Below, piece by piece: positions 11,231-22,690 of a stretch of DNA of 64,000 bases. The DNA comes from Chamaecyparis obtusa (taxonomy: Eukaryota; Streptophyta; Pinopsida; Cupressales; Cupressaceae). A program made the translations under genes and the position numbers. Each line of letters begins with the position of its first letter. Within the stretch, counting starts at the first letter, position 1. The stretch covers positions 629,501 to 693,500 of the forward strand of contig BSBK01003562.1 of assembly GCA_027943335.1 (NCBI GenBank), given 5' to 3'. A model generated the notes under the pieces. It saw nothing but the letters and a program-made list of their open reading frames with translations. It made no database searches and was not told the origin of the DNA.

Positions 11231-12169
11231 TGAACTAGAGCTCTCTATGCATGGAGTTGCAAGATTATTTGATTGCTCTTAGCTAGAGCTATTAAGCTGA
11301 CAACCTTGCTAGTCAACCACACAATGAGAGATTCAAATGAAAATAAGGGCACGGATGCCAATATCTCCAAGAATCACTATAAAATGCAAATGCAAGCTAG
11401 ATTAAGATGAATATGCAAGTTAGAAATGAGAGATGCAAGCTAAACTATGGAAATGAAAGTACAAGCTATGCTATGAAAAGGAAAGTACAAGTATTCCCAA
11501 GCCTTCCTAGTTAAGCTAGATGAAGTAATCTAAAGCATAAAGGAAACTAAGCTAATATGAAGCTATGAATGCCATGACAATGCAAGAAATGAAACTATGA
11601 TAGCATGTAGATGCAAAAGCCAAGAATGCTCCAAATGTTCAAAAGCTCCAAAGTGACCTAGAAAACCTACAGCATAACATTAGTATTAAAAAATGCATAT
11701 GAAAATGAGGAAGAGAGCTCTTCTGTTATAGGAAATGAGAAAGAATGGACCATGGAGATTAAGAGGAAAAAGATTTAATCAATGGTGGAGCTTGAAAAAG
11801 GAGCAATCCATGTGCACAAATATCCTCCAATTGGAAAATAAGAGTTGACTTTTGTGTCCATATGAGACAAAAAGTGTTTTTCTTCCTTTTATAAAATAAG
11901 AATAATGCTTTATTTGTGCAACTTAGGATAAGAGGAAAAGTGGGGGCTTTTTTATTTAATAAAAGGGGAGGGAATTCTTTTTGATTAAATAAAGACTTTA
12001 GGATAAGATGGTTAGCCCATAGAATAATCGAATAAATGATAAAATAGGATTTGATCAAGGAAATTGATATAATTGATAAAATGCTGATTTTTGAAAATAT
12101 TGATTCAGGGATTTGATAAATTGCTGAATGGGGGCCCAAAGTCTAGGTGACCATTTTAGGGTGCATACA
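11231..12169 (-). mobile_element. Candidate 3' LTR of the nested element
   Basis: Read on the minus strand it begins TGTATGCACC directly after a purine tract and ends CTAGTTCA beside the host gag sequence, giving 939 bp with TG...CA ends. No matching 5' copy is present in the window, so the call rests on termini, PPT and position. Confidence 0.45.
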
Positions 12170-12182
12170 TTTGCCCCTCTTT
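12170..12182 (-). promoter_or_regulatory. Polypurine tract of the nested element
   Basis: AAAGAGGGGCAAA on the minus strand lies immediately before the TGTATGCACC LTR start. Composition and position fit a plus-strand primer. Confidence 0.5.
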
Positions 12183-13949
12183 GACTAATGTGTGATCATT
12201 CTGGGAACACATGCAGTCAAAGAAGAATTGAAATATGAGATTGATTTGGGATCACAAAACAATCCAGACATGTGATCATTCTGGGAACACGCCAGGACAA
12301 AAATAAACAAATTGAAAGAAAAGACCAACACCGTTGCTGTTAAGTGATAGTCAAGTCTCAAAATAAGAGATAAGAATCAAAAGACAAGACCAACACTATT
12401 GCTGTTAAGTGATAATCAAATCTCAAAATAAAAATCTCAAGCTAAGCTGAATAATAAGTTGAATCAAAGGTTAAAGCTGATAGGTACTGCCCCCTCGGAA
12501 TCAAAATTGAAATTAGGTAGAGGAGAACAGCAAATTGATAAACTTGATCAAGTCGCTAGAAATCATAATCAAAGATGAAGCATGATAGGAAAACCATCAA
12601 GCACTGAAGACATGCCCCAGTTTGACTGAGAAAGATATAGGATAAAGATGAAGTCAAACCTTAAAGAGATGGATCGAATGAAAGTGAATGAAAGACTAGA
12701 AGGTTGAAAGAGATGGAGATGAAGAAATGAAGATGCCCCAACAAAAATTGAAGGATTGGGCCTCAAATGGTCATCCAACTACGCAGAAGGAGGGAAAAAT
12801 TTGAAAGGTGATTTTGACTATCAAGATTCACTCGAATTTCAATTTCGATCCTGAAAATAAATCCAAGACGTCGAAATTAGCTAGGGGTGCAATTTTCACA
12901 CAATTCTGAGGAGTTTTGAAAATTAGGTCAAAAAGTCAAAATGCTATAAAAGGGGTGAAAAAGATGTGATATCAAAGATAAGAAGCAAAAGACATGATCG
13001 AGAAGAAGTGAAAGGCGAGTGTAGTTGATCGATAAGTCCATGAAAGATAAAAGGAGAGCTCTCTCCATATGCAAAGTGCAAAAACTAATCTAACATGAAC
13101 CTACAAATGCAAGCTACTATGAAAGTGGTTGACTTGCAAGGTCACAACACCGATAGACATCTAATAATCATCATCGAGCTTTATTGGTAGCATCGTAAGA
13201 TAATACAATACACACTAGTATGACTATGGGTATATGAATATGATCTATATCATATTGAAATGTGGAAATCCCACCTAGGCACCAAAGACATGTAGGTCAA
13301 GATGACTAGTGCAGTGAGAGTACCTAAGTTTACTATAGCGAGATTATGCTTGCATCAGGACATAAGAAGGTTAAGATGGCTATAAGCATGCACTCACATA
13401 AAAAAATCAAGGATAATACCTTGTAGATCCTATTGTCAAGTGGAACAAGCATAAATGCTAATGACAATGAGAACCAACAAAATATACCCACAAGCAAAAA
13501 AAGAAATAAAACATGTCCTCATGCCCTCAGTCTTCTAGCTATGCATCATCAAAAAATTCTTAGGGAGAGAACACTCATCAAAGAAATCATCATAGACAAC
13601 ACACAAAGAAATAAAGTCAAACAAGTCTCAGCGAGTCGAATGTTTAAGTGCGTGTGTGTAGGTCATAGAATCAATCTTTGAGTATCACATCTACTAGTGG
13701 AAATATCATATCATACTAGACTGTGGGTAGGATATCTAATAAGTGTTGAGAAACACTTGACGCTAGGGTAGTGTTGAAAAACACCATTTGCAAGATGTCC
13801 TAAAGACCAACGCATCCTAGAGACCAAAGCTAACATAGTTATGCCCCCTAGACAAAGTCAAAGACCAATTCCAAACCAAGGCAACAAGGTCAAGGCATGA
13901 TGGAGAAAGGCTAAGTGTCGAGGATGTATGCTAAGAGACAAGGGTGCAA
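12183..13949. other. Noncoding 3' internal region of the nested element
   Basis: No domain recognised. GTGATCATTCTGGGAACAC occurs twice (about 12,191 and 12,271), and a phrase around ACCAACACCGTTGCTGTTAA recurs near 12,325 and 12,388. A perfect AGTGTT-GAGA-AACACT hairpin lies at about 13,743-13,758. Short open frames here carry no motif. Confidence 0.4.
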
Positions 13950-14920
13950 AGGCCTCAAGTAGCGCATGTTTCCAGGTTTTCACCACTTGGAGATTTTTTT
14001 TATTTTTTTCAATTTTTTTGTATTTTTGCTACCAAGGCGCCTGTTTCCAGGTTTTCACCAAGGCACTTTCTCTATTTTTTTGAATTTTTTAAAATTTTTT
14101 GATTTTTTTGGTTGAGACATCAAAGCGCCTATTGCTAAGTTTTCACTAGGATGCTCATTTTTTAAGGACATTTTATGCTTTTTAGGATTTTTTCAGCATC
14201 ATATATGAATTTTTTTTTTTAACATTTTTTCAAGATCAATAAATATGTACAAAGGATGCCCCCAGACAGAATGGGCATCAAACTCCCAAGCAAGATCTCA
14301 TTGTGCAGTCCCAATTTCTAGGAAGGTGGAGGACAAAAGGATTAGCAAGGTGGTGGAAGATATGGAAGACAAGAGAATAAAGGAGAATGAAGGGAAGAAA
14401 TCCTCAAAGGAAAACTCCTCAAGAGTACCCAAGCTAGGGAAAAATTATCATGCAAAGCACATTTGGACAAGCAATGAAAGGCCAGCAGTCACGAAAGCGT
14501 AATGAAAAAGAAGGAAAGGATGTAGTCCAAAGGAGTAGACATGTCAAGAGGCTTCATAGCATCATTTTTTACTCTTTTTTATTAGATCAAACTAAAGGGG
14601 AAAAGGATAGCGAAAGGCTAGAACGAATGGAGGAAAATAAATATGAAGGCTAAACATGAAAGGAATGAAAACAAGATCATCATAAGATAGCTCACAAGAT
14701 AGCCAAATGTCTGTGTATAGGTCAACATTGTCAAGATCAATGAGAGAAGATGGAATGGATGAAATATGTAGAAGAACTACGCATGATGCCTAATTGCCAG
14801 GTTTTCATCATGGTACTTATCCAAGGTGCCACAAGGGAGTGGTTTTCACCATAGGATGAATTTATTTATCTTTACTTTTGCTACCAAGGTGCCTATTTCC
14901 AGGTTTCCATCAAGGCACAT
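13950..14920. repeat. Degenerate tandem CCAGGTTTTCACC repeats
   Basis: A phrase close to GCGCCTGTTTCCAGGTTTTC, usually followed by CACCAAGG and then a T-rich run, recurs near 13,957, 14,035, 14,125, 14,790 and 14,885. The arrangement is two clusters of units about 80-90 bp apart, separated by unrelated sequence. Noncoding. Confidence 0.55.
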
Positions 14921-15539
14921 TTTCAATTTTTTCATTTTATTTTATTTTTTTATTTTCTTTTTCAAAATTTTCTCTTTTTTTGAATTTTTTCTATTTTGGA
15001 AGAAGGCAAGCTTTTTAGATAATGCTCCTTGAAAGGATAAACTATGATATGCCAAAGATTCAAAATGATATGCTCAAAGATGCCGATAGGGAAAGGAAGA
15101 TGTAAGAGGAAAAAAGGAAGATAAGGTTTTATGTAAAGCAAGTGAGGTTGGAAGATAGGAGGAATAGGAAAATGAGGAAAAAGGATAGAAGATAGAAGGA
15201 TAATGAATGGAAGGATCGTGAAAGGGTAGATGGAAAGGAAGGCAAGATCAACATCAACACACACCTTAAAGGGTGGCGAGAGGATGGAGGAAATGTGAAT
15301 GAAGGAATACGAGAAGGAATATGGTGAATATTTAGCAGAGGTTGCGGTTTAGGCACATGGAATGGAAGAATGTTTTTGGAAGAAGATGAAGTGGAAGCCT
15401 TTGGAAGCTTGAATGTCAACTTCACTTTTTGTTCAATATTAGACTCTTTCAAGAGAGACTTTGAAATCCATATAGCCTTAGGCTTTTCATTTCTTTTTGA
15501 TGATTTAGAGAGAATATCTTCAATGATGAATTTTGGAAC

Positions 15540-17765
15540 TCATACTTGTGTTGTAGTTTTCTTCTTAGATATCTCTTTTGACTTTATGTATCCATGTCGA
15601 TTAGAGGAGACATGGTGATCTTTTTTTGATGGATTCTTGTATTGCTTCTTTTTCTTGTATTGAACATTCAAGCTACTTCCAAAAGACTTGGGACTTGTGG
15701 AAGAAGAAGGAGGATATGACTGGTTTAGATGGGTGGGTGGATGAAAAGGATTCAAGGGTATGTATCTATGTTGATCTTGAGGAAAGATAGGAGATGGAGG
15801 GACATAAGGACCCAAGATGGATGAAGAATTAGGAGAGTTAGGAGGGGAAAGAGAAGGGACATAAAGGCCCAAGATGGAAGGAAGACATGAAGCTTTTGGT
15901 ATTGGTGGAGGAAGTCCAAGGATGGATGTGGAAGACGCAAAAGGATAATCAACCAATTCATCAACATTTATATGACAGCCAAGGACATCAGCATCTTTAG
16001 AGTGAGCATTAGGATTTTCAATAGGATCGTGAACATCTTGAATAGGAGAAACTTCTTCGATAGGAATTTTCAAATCTTGCAAAGACTTAGGAAGAGTAGA
16101 AAGTGGAGGTGAACATGGAGTGATAGAACAAGAAGATGGAAGACTTTGATCTTGACAAGTTGCTTTGGATAGCATAAGTGCATCATTTTTTTCTTGATTT
16201 TCAATAGGTTTAACATTGGAAGTAACAACACTATTTTCAATAACCTCAATGGAAGTATCATCTTTGGAAAGCGCAAGTGGAGTAAGGTTATTTTGATTGT
16301 CGATAAGCTCAATAGTGTAAGTAGTAGCTTGATCTTGCTTAGGAGAAGACTTAAGACATGGTGGAATGAATGAGGAAGGGCGTAGAGGATCAAAAGAACC
16401 TCGAAGTAGATAAGAGACATCGTGAAAAGGATTGGATGACATGGAGGGCTCTTGATCTTGATATTTCTTTATGTTCTTTTATTTATCATTTTTAGAGTCC
16501 TCCTGACATGGAGCCACTTCTAAGGACAAGGAAGCATTTTGGAATTTTATGGAAGAATTTGGAAGAGATGGTGAAGGATTAGCTGAAGTAGGCATTATAG
16601 TGCATAAAGGCTTAGGCTCTTTGGGTGTAGCATTATTGAAAGTATTTGCAGCCAAGTGAAGGTTAGCTTGAGTTTCTTTAAGAGGTAACCCTTGAGGATA
16701 ATTATAGGGAACCGCATGAAAAGTATTAGGACTTTCATTAGATGAAGGATTTGTGAATGGTTTGGAAGACTCGCAAGCTTTAGGAAATGTATGAGTATTG
16801 GAGGAAGTAGGGGATGGAAGGGAACCATCACAAGAAAAATGTTTAGCATTAACATGGTCTTGCTTGAGAGTGCAATCTTTATTTTCAACATGACTGTTCT
16901 TAGAGGAATGATTCTTATAATATTTACATTTCAAATCAGAATGGTACATTTTATATTCCTCAATAGAAGTAGATGGATCATCATCAAGGTATTGTTCATA
17001 GAACTCATCAAAGTCTTTTTCAAAATCAGAATCATATGGATCACCATCACGATCTATCCAATGTGATGACCCATTTCTAGTAAGCACAAGCACATGACTA
17101 GAAGGACTCTTAGGAATAGAGGTGTCATAGGTATGACTATATGGTTCATCATCATAGCCATCATAATAGTCATCATAGTTATCAAAGGTGGGTGTGTCAC
17201 TCTTCGTGGGAGAGGTATCACAAGGATTACTATATTGCTCATATTGAGGAGTAAGACTCTTGGGAGAAGTAGAAGAGGAACTAGATCGTGAAGAAGAGGA
17301 AAGTGAAGACCTAGTGGAGGAAGAAGACTTGGATAATGAAAAATGCGAATAATGCCTAGAAGAGTTATGGTAAGACTTGGAAGATGAAGAATTCAAATAA
17401 TGTGTAGAAGAGTCATGGTAAGACTTGGAAGGTGAAAAAGAATGAGAGGACTTAGATGATGAAGAATGTTTGGAAGAAGGAGGTCGTGATATGATCATGT
17501 TTATGATCCTAGCAAAGGTGTCTGATTCAATCATCTTTTATTTTATTTTTTCTTTAAGTTTGTCACCCATGAGATATCCAGAAGGACTATTGGAGGAATA
17601 AAATTCTTCGAATTGAGCAATGAGTGCGAGATCATCCATTCTCAAGAGAGGTTCCATAACAAGGTAATTGAAATTCATGGTTCTAGAAGAGGAGGAATCA
17701 AGCATGGAAGAAATGAATAGATGAATAGAAGAAAGTAGACTAGATAATAAGAGGAAAAGAATCAA
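15540..17765 (-). pseudogene. Ser-rich ORF (~740 codons) in gag position of the nested element
   Basis: A single minus-strand frame runs from 17,765 to 15,540 with two internal TAA stops (near 17,538 and 16,479). It starts about 110 nt after the PBS, the place of gag. The first third is extremely Ser-rich (repeats of S-K-S-Y-H, and SSSKSSHSFSPSKSYH). An acidic Tyr/Asp stretch follows (FDNYDDYYDGYDDEPYS), then Ser/Pro-rich sequence, with repeated S-I-L-G-x-Y-V-P motifs near the C-terminus and a basic end (KKKKQYKNPSKKDHH). There is no zinc knuckle or known enzyme. Both stops sit in the same context, AAA TAA AAG, so each may be a CAA codon lost by a C-to-T change. Function unknown. The proline-rich and basic parts could bind nucleic acid. 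Confidence 0.55.
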
Positions 17766-17876
17766 GAAGGCATGAAGAATTTAGAAAGAATCATGAAGAA
17801 AGAAGAGAAAGGATGAAAATGGAAGACTAGGAAGACATGGAAGAAGTGGAAGAAAGAAGACTAAGAGTCATTTTTT

Positions 17877-17890
17877 GCAATTTGATACCA
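17877..17890 (-). promoter_or_regulatory. Primer binding site-like sequence (nested element)
   Basis: TGGTATCAAATTGC on the minus strand resembles the tRNA-iMet primer site TGGTATCAGAGC. A candidate LTR end (TTTCA) lies just upstream at 17,892. Confidence 0.5.
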
Positions 17891-18083
17891 TTGAAATTCA
17901 TTTGGATATTGAACAACATGTCACAGCACCTAAGATCTGAGATCTAGACTAACCAAGGAAGACTGGAAGTGACACAAATCAACTTCAGATTGCAAGCAGT
18001 AGTGAGACAACAAAAGGAATCTGTGTGATAGTTTCCAGGCAAGTAGTGCGACTCTTGACCAATGAATGTGAAAAAACTTAGTT

Positions 18084-18814
18084 TTAAAGGAAATAGCCTA
18101 ATCCAGTAGTACTTCCAAGTCCTCTTTGACTGATTAGAAATTCATCAATTTTCTTAGAACTATCTTCAATTTTCTTAATCATTTCATTATGTTGTTGATG
18201 CATCTTTAATTCATTTTTCATTCTCTCATTTTCTTCTCTGAGTTCACCAATGTCTTCAAGTTTCCTTGTTAGCTCACTATTCACTCGGTTGATTTCCTGA
18301 CTCATAACATCCATCTAAATTAGAGATTTCAAAATGATGCTCGGTAAGTCTCAGTATCTCAGATTCTTTCTCTTGTAGTTTCTCAGTCATTTGTCTTATG
18401 TCTTCAACAACCAAGTTTCTCTCTTGTTCAGCTTGCCTAGCATTGTTCATAACATCAATCATTCTCACCATTTGTGCTTCTTAACCGATCTATAGGGCTT
18501 TAACTTGTTTAGTAAGATGAAGATTTTTCTCAAATAAACTAGATATTCCTCCTTCAGATATGTCAGATATAATGCCTGAACCAGATCCAATATTCTCAAA
18601 TGGGTCATCAATTTCTTCTTCATTATAATCAGTTTTACTATACCGAACAACCATATATTTTCTTTGAACCAGTAACTTCTTCAATTCATCCCTTTCTTGC
18701 TTGTATTACTCAATGAAGATTTGCATTTGAATCTTTTGATTTTCAATTATCTTGTCCAACTTATATCTCTCGATCTTGAGATCTTTCCTCTTCAGTGATT
18801 AAACTTCCAAATAA
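18084..18814 (-). pseudogene. Gag N-terminal part with coiled coil (15-kb element)
   Basis: Directly downstream of the PBS the minus strand encodes a Glu/Lys/Leu-rich helical protein: KLDKIIENQKIQMQI, then an acidic DDPFENIGSGSG stretch, then heptad-like segments (RQMTEKLQEKESEILRLTEH; MSQEINRVNSELTRKLEDIG). It ends KIDEFLISQRGLGSTTGLGY, a junction typical of plant copia gag just before the zinc knuckles. Stops and frameshifts interrupt it at about 18,465 and 18,310. The usual capsid (UBN2-like) domain is not recognisable. Its C-terminal continuation lies at 10,560-11,226, beyond the nested element. Confidence 0.6.
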
Positions 18815-18836
18815 GAGATCCAACTCTTATACCAAT
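18815..18836 (-). promoter_or_regulatory. Primer binding site of the 15-kb element
   Basis: On the minus strand TGGTATAAGAGTTGG directly follows the LTR end (CTATCCCAATA) and matches the tRNA-iMet type primer site of Ty1-copia elements with few differences. Confidence 0.75.
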
Positions 18837-20113
18837 TATTGGGATAGCAAAGATATAGTACTGAGAGGGGAGGGGTGAATCATTACCCTCAAAAACTTTT
18901 ACTAATTAACAATCTGCAATAGTAGTGCTTAACTAACCGACTGAGTCTATTTCTTACAACATACATTCAAATAACTTGTAACTGTAAAATGCATGTAAAA
19001 AAACAATAAGACATTCATGAAAATGTTAACTCGTGACTCAAGTATTTTGGTTACATAGAAACCCTTGTTAGAAGGTAAAAACTGTAGTGGGATGACACCC
19101 ACAAATTCTTCACTACTACAGTAAATAAAGTATGTCAATTAAGGCTACAATTGTGATCACTTATGATGATCTTACCCTGTTAGGAGTAACATAAGATCAA
19201 TTAGATCTACCTTGTGAAAGTATTTTAGCAACACCAATTGAGTGTGCACTCAATTAGGAGATTTACAATAGACGGTTAAGTCTACTTTGTTAAGAGATTT
19301 ATAATCCTACTACAATGGTTAAATTCATAACATAAAATATCTGTAAATGACAACTTGTACTTGTTTGAATGAGATCTATGAAATACTAAGTAGATTTCAC
19401 CTTGATGTGTAGAATAGTAATCTTTGTCCTTCTCAGTAGCCTTGTATGTTTCTGATAAACTAATTATTGTCTTTGATAAATTTTCATTCACGTAAACCTT
19501 TGTCTAATCACTGATGTGTTGTATGCGGCTACTACTTCATGATCTCCTTGTCATGTATATGTCGAAATGACATCTTTTACAATTATATAGGAAACTACTT
19601 TGACCTAATTAGGTTTACAACATCTTAGAAAACTTAAGATCTACGGTGTACAAAAATAACCTAAATCTAACTATTACATAGGAATCATCACAACATTAAA
19701 TGATTACATCCATCATAAATGTGTCTCGATCTTGGTAAATCATTTATAGATTTGTATAAACCATTTTCATAGAGATATGTGCCAATGTTGATTACTATGT
19801 CATTTCCTGAATAACTCGGTAAACATTGCATTCCTTGTTTGGTGAATTAATTGATATTCGGTGTGTAGAATGCTCAGTGTTCACTGATTTGGTGCTCGGT
19901 AAACTCTGATGCTCGGTAAACATGCTTAGTTAAACCTGTGTTCTTTTAGCTTTAGGTTCTTCCTTGTAACTGCTCGGTATGAAGGCTTTGTAAGTTCAAC
20001 CGACTAACTTGTTTAGCTCCTTATTCCAACTTTTACTGACTTGAATAACTTAGATTACTGACTAATCTCATTTGATACTAATGAAAATACTTAATGCTCA
20101 AATAGTGATAACA
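18837..20113 (-). mobile_element. 5' LTR of the 15-kb element
   Basis: 1,277 bp, beginning TGTTATCACT on the minus strand at 20,113 and ending at the PBS. It carries at least five CTCGGT/TTCGGT motifs (about 19,815-19,980). Homologous to 5,043-6,301 throughout. Directly outside is GAAGT, matching the far end. Confidence 0.87.
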
Positions 20114-20118
20114 GAAGT
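20114..20118. repeat. Target-site duplication GAAGT, right copy
   Basis: Identical to 5,038-5,042. Copia A integrase resumes immediately after it. Confidence 0.85.
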
Positions 20119-20550
20119 GTCTATAGGACCAAATGCATCATAATGAATAAGATCCAACATGCCACAAGATTTATGAAAACTTGACTAAAAATGAACATGG
20201 TTTTGTTTTATATAATGCTCATAGAAATCAAGATCAATATTAAAATCATTCAAACATTCAATGAGGTTTTTATTTTTCAAGGTCCTTAGACCCTTCTCTC
20301 CAGTGTGTCCAAGTCTCTAGTGCCATAAAATAGTATTATCTATAGGTAACTTTGAGTCAAAAGAAGAAAACACTCTTAGGTACCCATGTCCATGACCATT
20401 TATTAAAGGTGAAACTATCACCTTCTCTAACAAAGTATCCACATATTTGGTCTTCACAAAAGTACTATTATACTCAACAGTGTATGCATCTAGCTTATAA
20501 AATGTGCCAATTCTAATACCTCTAGTGATCTCCATAGCACATATTTCCAT
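20119..20550 (-). pseudogene. Copia A integrase N-terminal part (GAG-pre-integrase)
   Basis: The minus strand shows the pre-integrase block: a TFYKLDAYTVEYNS segment, then ILWH and the LGHTGEKGLRTLKNKNL motif, where the His/His part of the HHCC zinc site lies. It then reads HKSCGMLDLIHYDAFGP, which includes the first catalytic Asp region. The insertion of the 15-kb element follows directly. In the family this region binds zinc and the cDNA ends. A frame change near 20,317 and several stops mark it as dead. Confidence 0.75.
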
Positions 20551-20562
20551 TTTTATCCTACA

Positions 20563-20880
20563 TCAGAAAATACTACTTGCATAATCAAATCTATTAGTTT
20601 TCTCAAAAAATTTTAAAAAACTAGATAAGGGAGATACATCACACCTTATTCTACCATTAGGAAACCTAATTCTAAATTTACTACGACTAACAATATTTAA
20701 ATGATAATTATCACCCAAGTACATCTTACCTCTATCAAATTCTTCATATTCAAAAAACCAATCTTTATTAGAGGTTGTATGAAAATATGCACTTAAGTTA
20801 ATCAATCATGTATCATCACATGCTTGAGTGGCCAAAGATGCAATGAAGGCATTTCTATCTTCCTTCTCAAACTCATAATC
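20563..20880 (-). pseudogene. Copia A aspartic protease remnant
   Basis: The minus strand reads INLSAYFHTTSNKDWFFEY, then KMYLGDNYHLNIVSR and RIRFPNGRIRCDV. This matches the Ty1-copia protease, which normally opens with a D-S-G-A-S active site. Here the catalytic Asp position is Asn and Ser-Gly is Leu-Ser, so the enzyme would be inactive. A stop precedes it. The protease would process the gag-pol polyprotein. Confidence 0.7.
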
Positions 20881-20906
20881 AGAGTCAAATTTAGTTTTCT
20901 TCTTCT

Positions 20907-21653
20907 TTTCTTATTTGCATTCCTTATATATGTCTCTAGGCTTACCACAATTCCAACAAATAAATTTGGACTTCTCAAGAGATTTAGGTCCTCTATTTGA
21001 TTTGGATTTATTACAATTCTCATTCTTCTTTCTTTTTTCCTTAGGTCTTCCATGAACAACCAAGGTCTCCTTGTTGCTAATAGATACCTTCCTCCCCGTC
21101 TCTTGAAAAAGAAAAGATCCCACTACATCTTCAATCTTCAAAATAACAGAAGTACCATTGATGGCTATAACACGATAATCCCCCAAATTAGGCAAAGAAC
21201 AAAGTAAGATCTATCATTTCTCCAACTCATCCATCTAGACACTAACTAATGCTAATTGAGCTACCAACATATTGAATGCTTCTAGGTGGTCTATAATTTG
21301 TCTACCCTCCTCTAGTCTTAAGGAATATAATTTATTCCTCAAGAAAATCTTATTTACTAAAGATTTGGCTTGATACATCTCACCATGCTTCTTCCAAAGT
21401 TTACTTATAGAGGTTTCTTCATGAACATTGATTTGAACATATTCTATTAGGCATAATATAACTAGGCCCTTGGCTTTATGGGTTATAATATCGTATTTAG
21501 TAGCCTCACTCGAATCTATAGGTCTCAAGACATTCTCATGAACAATATCCCACCAATCTCAATATATTAAAAAATCCTCCATCTCACCTTCCACATTTCA
21601 AAATTATTTCTAGAAAATTTCTCCACCTTTATTTTCCCTGACAAATTTACCAT
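20907..21653 (-). pseudogene. Copia A gag (UBN2-type) with zinc knuckle
   Basis: From an ATG at 21,653 the minus strand encodes a copia gag. It opens KVEKFSRNNFEMWKVRW, continues through LWKKHGEMYQAKSLVNKIFL and KLYSLRLEEGRQIIDHLEAF (the UBN2 core), then a Lys-rich linker. It ends with the knuckle CWNCGKPRDIYKEC, in which the zinc-binding His is replaced by Asp. Gag forms the virus-like particle and binds the RNA. Frame breaks occur at about 21,530 and 21,200. Confidence 0.78.
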
Positions 21654-21757
21654 CCAAAAATTCCTACAACAAGATCACAAAGTATCTTCTACACAAGCTC
21701 CCAACCAAATTTGGATTAGTTCAAAAAAGCCAACAACTAGCAATTGAAACCAAATGT

Positions 21758-21775
21758 GATTGAGTTATAATACCA
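21758..21775 (-). promoter_or_regulatory. Primer binding site of copia A
   Basis: TGGTATTATAACTCAATC on the minus strand lies 2 nt after the LTR end (TTCCTTACA). It is a tRNA-iMet-type site with some decay. Confidence 0.65.
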
Positions 21776-21777
21776 CT

Positions 21778-21934
21778 TGTAAGGAAATTAAGGTAGAGGG
21801 ACAACTTTCTATAATAATATTGAGAGGAGGGTTATGTAGACAAATTCTAAATCTTCACAACAGTTACAAAAGTTCTTAACAAAAATAAACATAAATAACA
21901 CACATACCACAACACGGTGATTCACGTGGGAAAA
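21778..21934 (-). mobile_element. Copia A 5' LTR, U5-side part
   Basis: The minus-strand LTR end TTCCTTACA lies next to the PBS. The sequence runs to 21,934 and, after the 3.85-kb insertion, resumes at 25,787. The phrase ATTCACGTGGGAAA on one side and AAATCCCACACTCT on the other are the two halves of a common copia LTR stretch. Confidence 0.65.
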
Positions 21935-22621
21935 TGTCATGCCCAAAATATACCACGCAAAAAAAAGCGTAACAATTTTTTTTTTGAACTAGTTGTTTGA
22001 TGATAGCGTTTATTGGTTCAAAAGATAATATGGCTATAGTACTTAAGCCAACCATAACCTAGGGATTTCAGATCAACAAGGTAAAAACAATTAACGGCTA
22101 CATAAGGGGTTACATTGGTTTATTGAAACTGTCACCATGTTGCTTAACTAGAAAGGTCAACATTTGGGTTTGTTTGAAACTTTGAATTTAAATGTGAGAG
22201 TAATAACCCCATAAGGTTACTATGATACGAAAGGAAAATAATCATCTAGGTTAAGGATGCGAGCATTCGTAGTAACTCCCTAGATAATGAAAAATATCCA
22301 TTTACCTTAGTACGTTGCTAGGAAGTTATGAATTCGATTAACCATTTGGACAATTTGCTAGATTACAAATATTAATAAATAATGTGTTCCCATTCTGTAA
22401 TTATCACCTATACGATCAATTTGTATCTCTACTTATATGTTTATTTCGAGTTTAAAGGGGTAGAATGATAATCTTACATGAAAACCCCCTATCAATGTGT
22501 TAATAATAATGTAATTAAAAAATGTTAGTTTTAACAACTTGACTAACAAAATTTTAGCTTTTCTAAATTACACCGAACACCTAAAGTTGTTATATACATC
22601 AATATACCATTTAAACAATAT

Positions 22622-22624
<3 letters not shown>

Positions 22625-22687
<63 letters not shown>
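22625..22687. repeat. (TA)n microsatellite
   Basis: About 31 uninterrupted TA units inside the solo-LTR-like element. Confidence 0.95.

Positions 22688-22690
<3 letters not shown>

Larger units (their letters stand above)
11227..18080 (-). mobile_element. Nested non-autonomous element inside the gag of the 15-kb element
   Basis: The host gag reads into this block from both sides, so it is an insertion. On the minus strand it has a PBS-like site (17,877-17,890), a Ser-rich ORF (17,765-15,540), degenerate tandem repeats (13,950-14,920), a PPT (12,170-12,182) and a candidate 3' LTR (11,231-12,169). It lacks pol. The stretch right of the PBS (17,892-18,080) does not match the candidate 3' LTR, and no clear 5-bp duplication was found. 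The borders are therefore uncertain, and the element may be chimeric or truncated at its 5' end. Confidence 0.55.
5043..20113 (-). mobile_element. 15.07-kb non-autonomous LTR retrotransposon, minus strand
   Basis: Two LTRs (5,043-6,301 and 18,837-20,113) lie in the same orientation, flanked by a perfect GAAGT duplication. A tRNA-iMet-type PBS sits inside the 5' LTR and a polypurine tract beside the 3' LTR. The PBS and LTR ends are copia-like. The internal region has a gag remnant with coiled coil and zinc knuckles and a giant ORF in the env position. I see no protease, integrase, RT or RNase H, so it resembles a LARD dependent on another element's enzymes. The LTRs differ at roughly 8% of sites in the 160 bases compared by eye. 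A further element (about 11,227-18,080) is inserted in its gag region. Confidence 0.85.

Noticed and set aside
13950..14920. Regularly spaced repeats resembling a CRISPR array
   Set aside because: Units are degenerate, spacers are T-rich and related, there are no cas genes, and the context is a plant retroelement.
15752..16420. Leu/Pro-rich minus-strand frames overlapping the Ser-rich ORF, resembling membrane proteins
   Set aside because: They are shifted-frame readings of the Ser/Pro-rich ORF. Hydrophobicity comes from the frame shift.
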